NCBI RefSeq assembly: GCF_001879105.1
Contig: NZ_MLCF01000048.1
Span: 1-48,998 of the forward strand
DNA: 48,998 nt
Direction of reading: 5' to 3'
Source: Mangrovactinospora gilvigrisea
GTDB taxonomy: Bacteria > Actinomycetota > Actinomycetes > Streptomycetales > Streptomycetaceae
Each line of letters opens with the position of its first letter. Positions within the stretch are counted from its first letter, which is position 1. Of the stretch, positions 20,301 to 27,415 are shown piece by piece. The position numbers and the translations under genes are program-made. A model generated the notes under the pieces. The model was not told the DNA's origin, did not search any database, and saw only the letters and a list, made by a program, of their open reading frames with translations.

Positions 20301-22314
20301 CACCGCCCGCGGCGCGTGGGAGTCGGTCAAGCGGCACTTCCGCGAACTGGGCCACGACACCCAGGCGGAGGACTTCACTGTCGTCGGCGTCGGCGACATG
20401 TCGGGCGACGTCTTCGGCAACGGCATGCTGCTGAGCGAGCACATCCGGCTGGTGGCCGCCTTCGACCACCGGCACATCTTCCTCGACCCCGACCCGGACG
20501 CGGCAGCCTCCTACGCCGAGCGGCGCCGGATGTTCGACCTGCCGCGCTCCTCCTGGGCCGACTACACCACCGACCTGATCTCCAAGGGCGGCGGGATCTT
20601 CCCGCGGAGCGCCAAGTCGATCCAGGTCAGCCCGCAGGCCCGGAAGGCCCTCGGGCTGCCCGACAAGGCCTCCCGGATGACGCCCGCCGAGCTGATGAAC
20701 GCCATCCTCAAGGCCCCGGTGGACCTGCTGTGGAACGGCGGCATCGGCACCTACGTCAAGGCGTCCACGGAGGCGAACACCGACGTCGGCGACAAGGCCA
20801 ACGACGCGATCCGGGTGGACGGCCGCGAGGTGCGCGCCAAGGTCGTCGGCGAGGGCGGCAACCTGGGGCTCACCCAGCTGGGCCGCATCGAGTACGCCCG
20901 GCACGGCGCGGGCGGCACCGGCGGCCGCGGCGGCTCGGTGAACACCGACGCCATCGACAACTCCGCCGGCGTGGACACCTCCGACCACGAGGTGAACATC
21001 AAGATCCTGCTCAACCGGGTCGTCGGCGACGGCGACATGACGGTCAAGCAGCGCAACCAGCTGCTCGCCCGGATGACCGACGAGGTCGGCACCCTGGTCC
21101 TGGCCAACAACTACGCGCAGAACACCGCGCTGGCCAACGCCCTCGCCCAGGCCCCGTCGATGCTCCCGGTGCACGCCCGCTACCTGCGCAAGCTGGTCGC
21201 GGACGGCAACCTCGACCGCGAGATCGAGTTCCTCCCGGCCGACGACGAGCTGAAGCGGCGCCGGCAGGCCGGGCAGGGCCTCTCCCAGCCCGAGCTGGCC
21301 GTCGTCCTGGCCTACACCAAGATCGTGCTGGAGCGGGAGCTGCTCGGCACCGCCTTGCCCGACGAGGAGTACCTGCGCTCCTCGCTGCACGCCTACTTCC
21401 CGGAGCAGCTGCGGGACGCCTTCGGCGGGCAGATCGACCAGCACCCGCTGCGCCGCGAGATCATCACCACCGCGCTGGTGAACCGGATGGTCAACGTGGG
21501 CGGCACCACCTTCACCTTCCGGCTCCGGGAGGAGACCGGCGCCTCGATCGAGGAGATCGCCCGGGCGCACACCGCGGCCCGCGAGATCTTCGGCATCGAC
21601 GAGCTGTGGGACGAGGCCCGGGCGCTGGACAACCAGGTGGACGCGGCCGTCCAGACCCGCATCCGGCTGCACTCGCGGCGCCTGGTGGAGCGGGCCACCC
21701 GCTGGCTGCTGCTGGCCCGCCGCCAGCCCCTGGACATCGCCGAGACCATCGGCGTCTTCAAGGAGCGGGTGGGCACCCTGGCCGCGGCGCTGCCGAAGCT
21801 GCTGCGCGGCGTCGACATGGAGTGGTACCAGACGGTCTACGACGAGATGGCCGCCGCGGGCGTGCCGGACGCGATGGCGGCCCGGGTCGCCGGGCTGTCG
21901 GCGTCCTTCGCCGGGCTGCACCTGGTCGAGGTGGCCGACCGCACCGGCCGGGACATCGTGGACGTCGCCGACGTCTACTTCGACCTGGGCGACCGGATGC
22001 ACTTCGCGGAGCTGCTGGAGGGTATCGGCAAGCTGCCGCGGACGGACCGCTGGGAGTCGATGGCGCGGGCGTCCATCCGCGAGGACCTCTACGCGGCGCA
22101 TGCGGCGCTGACGCAGGACGTGCTGGGCTCCGGGCAGGAGGGGGACACCCCGGAGCGGCGGTTCAAGGCGTGGGCGGAGCGGAATGCCGCGCTCGTCGAG
22201 AGGGCTCGGGCCACGCTGACGGATATTCAAGGCGCCGAGTCGTACGACCTCGCGACGTTGTCCGTGGCGATGCGGGTGATTCGGTCGCTGTTGCGCACGG
22301 CCAGCCTCGGCTGA
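17341..22314 (+). CDS. gdhB: NAD-dependent glutamate dehydrogenase, large type
   Basis: A 1657-residue catabolic enzyme that oxidatively deaminates glutamate to 2-oxoglutarate and ammonia with NAD+. It matches the ~180-kDa class first described in Streptomyces clavuligerus. A long N-terminal region with ACT-like domains (about 1-700) precedes the catalytic domain: [21 protein letters not shown] (shown in part), [18 protein letters not shown], then the dinucleotide-binding half with [19 protein letters not shown] and [19 protein letters not shown] (shown in part). A helical C-terminal domain completes it. ATG 17341 was chosen on homology to MQ-K-LDEAKA starts; an in-frame TTG at 17332 is closer to AAGGAG and remains possible. 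Its leader carries tandem repeats and a small ORF, suggesting nitrogen-responsive control. Confidence 0.95.
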   Translation: [1657 protein letters not shown]

Positions 22315-22353
22315 TGGTGGTACGGCGGCTCACCGTGCCCGTGGGTCGCCGTT

Positions 22354-22387
22354 GCCGCCCACGCCCCGGCACCCCGCCCGGGGCGGG
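22354..22387 (+). terminator. gdhB terminator, 3'-end GC repeat copy 3
   Basis: GCCCCGG (22363-22369) pairs with CCGGGGC (22378-22384) around CACCCCGC. The flanks extend the family resemblance to GCCGCCC...GGGGCGGG. It lies 40 bp after the gdhB stop. Confidence 0.6.
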
Positions 22388-22483
22388 CCCGGTGCATGCG
22401 CCCTCGGCATCTCACCCGGTCGTGCCTTGTTCGGCGCAGCCGAGTACGCTGCGGGGATCCTTGCCGAACGGGGAGTTGGGGTC

Positions 22484-23407
22484 ATGACGTCGGAATGGGG
22501 CGGGCAGGGGCTGCCGCCGGCGGCCGCCGCGCGGATGGCCGAGGTGCAGAAGTCCGGCACCTGGGGATCGGCGCTGTCCACCGGTGAGTTCGCGGCCATC
22601 CGGTCCGTGGGATTCGAGCCGGTCGGCCAGGTGATGGGCTCGGCCGTCTTCAACATCGGCCGCTCGGGCCGCTATTGGGGCTATCACGACTGCACCTACC
22701 GCGGCGGCGTCTTCAGCGGGGGCGATGCCCCCGTCGCGCTGTCCGGGCGGGGCGGGCCGTCCGCGCCGCTGGTGCAGGTGCTGCTGGAGGCCCGGCACCG
22801 CGCCCTGGAGCGGATGCGCGCCGAGGTGCTGGCGCTCGGCGGGGCCGGGGTGGTGGCCGCCCAGCTGACGGTGGCGCCGTTCGCGGCGAGCCCGCAGGCG
22901 CTGGAGTTCCAGGTGATCGGGACGGCGGTGCGCGCCTCGGTCGGCGCCGCGCCGGTGCGGCGCCCGTTCACCTCGCACGTCGGCGGGCAGGCCTTCGCCA
23001 AGCTGGTCGGCGCCGGCTGGATCCCCGTCGACCTGCTGTTCGGCCTCTCCATCGGGGTGCGGCACGACAACTGGGCCACCCGCAGCCAGAACCGGGCCTT
23101 CGCCTCCAACCAGGAGGTCGAGGGGTGGACGCGGCTGGTCAACGAGGTCCGGCACGACGCCCGCCAGCAGCTGTACCAGCAGGCGTCCGCCACCGGCGGG
23201 GACGGGGTCGTCCTCGACGACTTCGACCTGCGGGTGTGGGAGGAGGCGTGCTTCCGCAACCGCATGACCAACAACGAGTCCGACAAGCACGACCGGATCG
23301 CCGAGGCGTCGATGGTGGGCACGGCGATCGCCGCGTTCCGCACCTCGGCCGCGCCGCGCAGCACCTTGTCGATCATGCCGCTCAAGCTCAAGTCCCAGAC
23401 CCGCTAA
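22484..23407 (+). CDS. YbjQ-like (heavy-metal-binding-domain) protein A, two divergent copies
   Basis: A 307-residue cytosolic protein. Residues about 33-150 contain FAAIRSVGFEPVGQVMGSAVF, then LEARHRALERMRAEVLALGGAGVV and LEFQVIGTAVR, the YbjQ/COG0393 pattern. A second, more diverged copy (about 167-290) has FAKLVGAGWIPVDLLFGLSI, ARQQLYQQASATGGDGVV and MVGTAIAAFR. Key metal ligands cannot be named. The ATG at 22484 follows GGGGAGTTGGGG. It is the first gene of a four-gene run and is 16 bp from the next YbjQ gene. Function unknown; the family name reflects a proposed, not proven, metal role. Confidence 0.75.
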   Translation: MTSEWGGQGLPPAAAARMAEVQKSGTWGSALSTGEFAAIRSVGFEPVGQVMGSAVFNIGRSGRYWGYHDCTYRGGVFSGGDAPVALSGRGGPSAPLVQVLLEARHRALERMRAEVLALGGAGVVAAQLTVAPFAASPQALEFQVIGTAVRASVGAAPVRRPFTSHVGGQAFAKLVGAGWIPVDLLFGLSIGVRHDNWATRSQNRAFASNQEVEGWTRLVNEVRHDARQQLYQQASATGGDGVVLDDFDLRVWEEACFRNRMTNNESDKHDRIAEASMVGTAIAAFRTSAAPRSTLSIMPLKLKSQTR

Positions 23408-23423
23408 GGGGGATGTCGCAAAG

Positions 23424-24254
23424 ATGACGAATCTGGATCCGGCGGTGCAGGGGCTGCCCGCCGATGCCATGCGCCGGCTGGCCGAGCTGCAGCCCGGCCG
23501 CCCCGGCTCGATCTTCACCAGCGATCTGTCGGTCAATGAGTTCCTGCTGGTGAGGGAGGCCGGTTTCCGCCCCATCGGGCTGGTGCTGGGCAGCTCCATC
23601 TACCACGTGGGCATCCAGATCGGGCGCTGGGGCAAGAACCAGGAGCTGGACACCCTCAGCCAGGCGATGTACCACGCCCGCGAGCTGGCGATGACCCGCA
23701 TGGAGGCCGAGGCGGCGCAGCTGGGCGCGGACGGCATCGTGGGCGTGCGGCTGACGGTCGAGGCGCGCGAGTTCGGCTCGGACGTCGCCGAGTTCATCGC
23801 CGTCGGCACCGCGGTGAAGGCCGACGAGGCCCCGCCCGGCGGCGGCAGCTGGCGCAACAACAAGGGCCAGCCGTTCACCTCCGACCTGTCGGGCCAGGAC
23901 TTCTGGACGCTGATCCGGGCCGGCTACGCCCCGCTGGGCATGACGATGGGCACCTGCGTCTACCACATCGCCCACCAGAAGCTGGGCTCGGTCTTCAACA
24001 ACATCGGCAAGAACGTGGAGATCGAGCAGTTCACCCAGGCGCTGTACGACGCCCGGGAGCTGGCGATGGCGCGGATGCAGGCCGAGGCGGAGGCGCTGCA
24101 CGCCGAGGGCATCGTCGGGGTGCAGCTCAACTCGCACAACCACCGCTGGGGCGGCCACACCACCGAGTTCTTCGCGATCGGCACGGCCGTGCGCCCGCTC
24201 CGTCCCGACCATGTCATCGACCGGCCGCAGATGGTGCTGAGCCTGGATGATTGA
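23424..24254 (+). CDS. YbjQ-like protein B, tandem duplicated domains
   Basis: A 276-residue protein with two well-conserved YbjQ units. Unit 1 (about 30-135) has FLLVREAGFRPIGLVLGSSIYHVG, with MYHARELAMTRMEAEAAQLGADGIVGVRL. Unit 2 (about 152-262) has FWTLIRAGYAPLGMTMGTCVYHIA and LYDARELAMARMQAEAEALHAEGIVGVQL; only the cores HARELAM and DARELAM plus ADGIVGV and AEGIVGV are needed to see the duplication. Each unit carries a Tyr-His pair (SSIYHVG, TCVYHIA) that could bind a ligand. Its stop lies inside the start of the next gene (8-bp overlap). Together with protein A it gives four YbjQ units in two adjacent genes. Confidence 0.8.
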   Translation: MTNLDPAVQGLPADAMRRLAELQPGRPGSIFTSDLSVNEFLLVREAGFRPIGLVLGSSIYHVGIQIGRWGKNQELDTLSQAMYHARELAMTRMEAEAAQLGADGIVGVRLTVEAREFGSDVAEFIAVGTAVKADEAPPGGGSWRNNKGQPFTSDLSGQDFWTLIRAGYAPLGMTMGTCVYHIAHQKLGSVFNNIGKNVEIEQFTQALYDARELAMARMQAEAEALHAEGIVGVQLNSHNHRWGGHTTEFFAIGTAVRPLRPDHVIDRPQMVLSLDD

Positions 24255-24684
24255 CGGTATGTCTGACGGAATGCCTTCCGAGAGCCCGGATTTCGAGATG
24301 GTGGCGGCGGCGCTGCGGCGGGACGCGGCCGACCTGGAGGCCTATGCGCGGGTCCTGGGCGTCACGCTCGCCGATGCGCTGCCGCCCGGCGCGGTGGTGG
24401 TGGAGCGCAAGCGCGGTCTGAGCGACCGGATGGCCGGCCGCGAGGGCAAGGTGGAGCGCCTCGAGGTGATGCTCGGGGAGCAGCGGCTGGTGCTGCGCCT
24501 GGGGCGGTCGCGCCCGGAGGGGGAGATCTGCAAGGAGGTGCGCGGGGTGGTCCTCTCGCGCACCCCGGTGGCGCTGGACGCCTGGGTGGACGCCCTCACC
24601 GGGGCCGTCCTGGCGTGGGCCGACTCGGACGCCAAGGCGCGCGAGGCGGTGGAGCGGCTGCTCGGCGGGGGCGGCGTCGGCTAG
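24247..24684 (+). CDS. conserved hypothetical protein of the YbjQ cluster
   Basis: A 145-residue cytosolic protein from ATG 24247 (141 from the in-frame ATG 24259). It has an N-terminal helix-rich segment EMVAAALRRDAADLEAYARVLG, a beta-rich middle GAVVVERKRGLSDRMAGREGKVERLEV, and EICKEVRGVVLSRTPVALDAW followed by a C-terminal helix. I recognise no domain. It overlaps the preceding YbjQ gene by 8 bp, which indicates coupled translation and a shared role. Only one Cys is present. Confidence 0.7.
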   Translation: MIDGMSDGMPSESPDFEMVAAALRRDAADLEAYARVLGVTLADALPPGAVVVERKRGLSDRMAGREGKVERLEVMLGEQRLVLRLGRSRPEGEICKEVRGVVLSRTPVALDAWVDALTGAVLAWADSDAKAREAVERLLGGGGVG

Positions 24685-24722
24685 CGCATCGATCTAGGCT
24701 GGTTTTGTCCTATTAGGGCGAA

Positions 24723-25397
24723 ATGTCGGACGACCGGTCTGGATGCGGTGATGCGGTGATGGTGGATTTCGACAAGCGGCCCACCGAGGGCGGCACGGGC
24801 GAGCCGGGCAGCGGTGCCGAGTGGCGGCAGGAGCGGCCCGCCGCTCCCGATGCGTCCGCCGGGGCGTCCGAGGGGACGCCCGGCGCGGCAGCCGGCGGAA
24901 CGCCCGTCGGGGCGGCAGCCGGGGCGCCCCCGGAGGCGTCGTCCCCGGACGCCTGGGGCCCGTCGGCGCCCGCGCCCCCTCCGTATCCGCCGTTCGGGGC
25001 ACCGCCCGCGCCGTACGGCGGAACGGGCGCGGAGATGGAGCGGCCCGGCCCCGACCAGACCACGCCGGCGGCCCTCGCCCATGTGCTCACCTGGGTGGTG
25101 ACGCTCTGCTCGGTGGTGCTGGGCTTCGTTCCGGCGCTCGTCGTCTACCTCGTCTACCGGGACCGCTCGCCGCTGGCCCGGCAGCACGCGGCGACCGAGC
25201 TCAACGCCTGGATCACCTGGATGATCTACAACGTCGTCCTCGGCGTGCTGGGCTTCGTCACCATCGGCATCGCCTGGATCGTGCTGCTGGCGCTCTGGGT
25301 GGTCTACCTGGTGTACGCGATCATGGCGCTGGTGGCGGCGATGCGCGGCCAGGGCTTCAGCTACCCGAAGTGGCTGGCGTTCCCGATGGTCGGCTGA
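24723..25397 (+). CDS. DUF4870-like membrane protein
   Basis: A 224-residue protein. Residues 1-115 are Gly/Pro/Ala-rich and likely disordered (ending APPPYPPFGAPPAPYGG). The C-terminal half has the DUF4870 layout: TPAALAHVLTWVV (TM1, to VYLVYRD), LARQHAATELNAWITW, then two more hydrophobic segments ending AIMALVAAMRGQGFSYPKW. The family is widespread and of unknown function. A TAGGCT at 24695-24700 may be its -10. Its 3' end overlaps the 3' end of the convergent tetR gene by 41 bp, so the transcripts are antisense there. Confidence 0.8.
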   Translation: MSDDRSGCGDAVMVDFDKRPTEGGTGEPGSGAEWRQERPAAPDASAGASEGTPGAAAGGTPVGAAAGAPPEASSPDAWGPSAPAPPPYPPFGAPPAPYGGTGAEMERPGPDQTTPAALAHVLTWVVTLCSVVLGFVPALVVYLVYRDRSPLARQHAATELNAWITWMIYNVVLGVLGFVTIGIAWIVLLALWVVYLVYAIMALVAAMRGQGFSYPKWLAFPMVG

Positions 25398-26034
25398 CCC
25401 GCGGGTCGCCTTCCGGCTCCGGCGCCGACTCCGGCTCGGGGAAGGCGGCGCGGGCGGCGGCGACCAGGTGCTCGCGCATCCCGTCGACGTCGTCCGCGCG
25501 GTCGCCCAGCAGCAGCCGGCCCATCTGCGGGACGGCCACCGGCCACAGGCCCAGCCCGCACAGCGTGATGAGCATCCGCCCGACCTCCGGGTCGTCGGCC
25601 GAGCGCCCGATCTGCGGCGCCAGGTGCTCCAGCTTCGCCCGGTAGTGGGCGCGGCGCTTCTCCGGGATGGCGTCGTCCGCGCGGGCGCCGCCGTAGTGCA
25701 GCGACTCCCACAGCATCAGCCGCAGCAGCTCGGGGTTCTGCCGGTGGTGGTCGTAGACGCGGGCGACATAGGCGCCGACGTCGGCGTCCGGCTTGCTGAG
25801 GATCTGGGCCAGCTCCTCCAGGACGCGTCCCATCACGGCGTCGAAGAGCTTCTCCTTGCTGCCGAAGTGGCCGTAGATCCGCTCCTTGTTGACGCCCGCC
25901 TCCTTGGCGATGCGGTCGACGCGGGCGCCGGCGATGCCGTAGGCGGCGAACTCGGTGCGGGCCGCGGCGAGCAGGGCCTCCCGGGTGGCCTCGGTGGAGT
26001 CGCGGCGGGCGGTGGACGGCGGCGTCTTCGGCAT
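25357..26034 (-). CDS. TetR family transcriptional regulator
   Basis: A 225-residue repressor-type protein. The N-terminal helix-turn-helix (about 13-58) has ATREALLAAARTEFAAYGIAG, then RVDRIAKEAGVNKERIYGHFGSKEKLFDAV, of which AGVNKERIYGHFGSKE is the recognition part. The C-terminal ligand/dimer domain is generic. It starts at ATG 26034 with a TACACT hexamer 6 nt upstream (leaderless). It is divergent from an MFS exporter across 76 bp carrying repeated GGTTGGTTG, so it very likely represses that exporter and itself. The ligand is unknown. Its 3' end overlaps the DUF4870-like gene tail to tail. Confidence 0.9.
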   Translation of the reverse strand: MPKTPPSTARRDSTEATREALLAAARTEFAAYGIAGARVDRIAKEAGVNKERIYGHFGSKEKLFDAVMGRVLEELAQILSKPDADVGAYVARVYDHHRQNPELLRLMLWESLHYGGARADDAIPEKRRAHYRAKLEHLAPQIGRSADDPEVGRMLITLCGLGLWPVAVPQMGRLLLGDRADDVDGMREHLVAAARAAFPEPESAPEPEGDPRVSRPSGTPATSGS

Positions 26035-26110
26035 GGGTCGAGTGTAGCCGCATTCGCCCTCCAACTGGTTGGTTGACGAACAATCGGTTGGTTGGCTAAA
26101 TTCTCCTGCC
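26035..26110. promoter_or_regulatory. divergent promoter and operator between tetR and MFS gene
   Basis: Plus strand: TTGACG (26073-26078), 18-bp spacer, TAAATT (26097-26102), then ATG at 26111, 8 nt later (leaderless). Minus strand: TACACT (26046-26041), 6 nt before the tetR ATG. GGTTGGTTG occurs at 26067-26075 and 26086-26094 (19-bp period), covering the exporter -35 and spacer, and CCAAC-TG-GTTGG (26061-26072) is an inverted repeat. These are good operator candidates. Confidence 0.65.
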
Positions 26111-27337
26111 ATGACGACGACTGCGCCCGCACGGGCGAAGGAGACGACAACGGGGACAGGTCACGCGGTGCGTGAAGCGTGGGCGCCGACGGTGCCGACG
26201 ATCGCGGTGTTCGCGTTCACGGCGATGCTGGCGACCGGCCAGCTGTACGCGGCGATACCGCTGCTGGGGGTGATGGGACGGGAGTGGCACACCGGCGCCT
26301 CGACCATGGCGTGGATCGCCAGCGCCTTCGGGTTCGGCTACGCGGTGGGCTTCCTGCTGTGGGGGCCGCTCTCCGGGCGGCTCGGCCGGCGCCGGGTGAT
26401 CGTCTGGGGGACGGCGGCGACGGTGGCGACCACCGCGCTGGTGGCGGTGGCGGCCGGCTCGCCCGGCACCGGGATCCCGCTGCGCGCGCTGCAGGGCATC
26501 ACCACCGGGGCGTTCGCGCCGGCCGCGTTCGCCTACATCGCGGAGCGGATCGAGCCGCGGCGCCGCGGGGTGGTGCTGGCGACCGTGATCGCCGGGTTCC
26601 TGGCCGCCGCGGTGGCGGGGCAGCTGGTGGCCCAGCTGGTCGGCGGATCGCTGGGCTGGCGGGCGGTGTTCTGGGTCTTCGCGGCGCTCTTCGCGCTGGC
26701 GGCGGTGCTGCTGCGGACGGTGATGCTGCCGGACGCGCCGTCCGCCGGGCCGGCGGCGCGGCTGAGGGACGCCTACCGGCCGATCCCGCGGCTGCTGACG
26801 GACCGCCGGCTGGCGCCGCTGTACGCGGCGACGCCGCTGGTGATGCTCGCCTTCGTGGCCCTCTACACCGGGCTGCAGCTGGCGGGGGTGGCGTCCGACC
26901 CGGCGACGATGCTGGCACTGCGGGCGGCGGCGCTGCCGGGCGTGGTCGCGGTGCCGTTCGTGACGGGCATGCTGCGCGGGGTGCCGGCGGTGGTGCGCTC
27001 CGCGGGGGCGGCGGCGCTGCTGGGGGTGTCGGTGCTGGTGATCGGGGTGGCCGGGGGCGCGGTGGGGGTCGCGGGGATCGCCGTCCTGCTGAACCTGGTG
27101 GTGCTGGGTGCGGGGCTGGCGGCGGCCGGGCTCAACGAGGCGGTCGGCGGGCGCGCGGGGGAGGCGCGGCGCGGGACGGCGGTGTCGCTCTTCACCTTCG
27201 TGCTGTTCCTGGGGTCGAGCGTGGGGCCGCAGGTGGCGGCGGCGCTGGCAGGCGGGGGCCTGGCTGAACTGGGTGTGGTGCTCGCTGCGTTGCTGGGGGT
27301 GGCGGTGGTGCTGAGCGTTGCGGCATCGCGTCGGTAG
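26111..27337 (+). CDS. MFS family drug-efflux-type transporter
   Basis: A 408-residue inner-membrane transporter with about 12 hydrophobic segments. The loop 2-3 motif A is present as GPLSGRLGRRRVIVWG (about residues 87-102), typical of drug:H+ antiporters (DHA1). The N-terminal ~25 residues are a Thr-rich cytoplasmic lead. The hydrophobic C-terminal half is Gly/Ala/Val-rich. The leaderless promoter and divergent TetR gene mark it as the regulator's target. The exported compound cannot be told. Its stop codon lies inside a 3'-end repeat copy. Confidence 0.88.
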   Translation: MTTTAPARAKETTTGTGHAVREAWAPTVPTIAVFAFTAMLATGQLYAAIPLLGVMGREWHTGASTMAWIASAFGFGYAVGFLLWGPLSGRLGRRRVIVWGTAATVATTALVAVAAGSPGTGIPLRALQGITTGAFAPAAFAYIAERIEPRRRGVVLATVIAGFLAAAVAGQLVAQLVGGSLGWRAVFWVFAALFALAAVLLRTVMLPDAPSAGPAARLRDAYRPIPRLLTDRRLAPLYAATPLVMLAFVALYTGLQLAGVASDPATMLALRAAALPGVVAVPFVTGMLRGVPAVVRSAGAAALLGVSVLVIGVAGGAVGVAGIAVLLNLVVLGAGLAAAGLNEAVGGRAGEARRGTAVSLFTFVLFLGSSVGPQVAAALAGGGLAELGVVLAALLGVAVVLSVAASRR

Positions 27338-27380
27338 CGGTTCGCCGCCCCTCCTCCCCCCGTCACCCCACCCGGGGCTC
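27335..27380 (+). repeat. 3'-end GC repeat, copy 4
   Basis: TAGCGGTTCGCCGCCCC (27335-27351), including the MFS stop codon, is identical to 34600-34616 after an unrelated gene. It continues CTCC...CACCCCACCCGGGG. It sits between convergent MFS and ggt genes. Confidence 0.6.
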
Positions 27381-27415
27381 GGTCGGCGGAGGGGCGGTCG
27401 GTGGCCGTCAGGCCG

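Noticed and set aside
17305..22230. A 1641-codon open frame on the minus strand opposite gdhB
   Set aside because: High GC removes stops from antisense frames. The translation is Val/Gly/Arg/His-biased with no domain, while the plus strand encodes a complete glutamate dehydrogenase.
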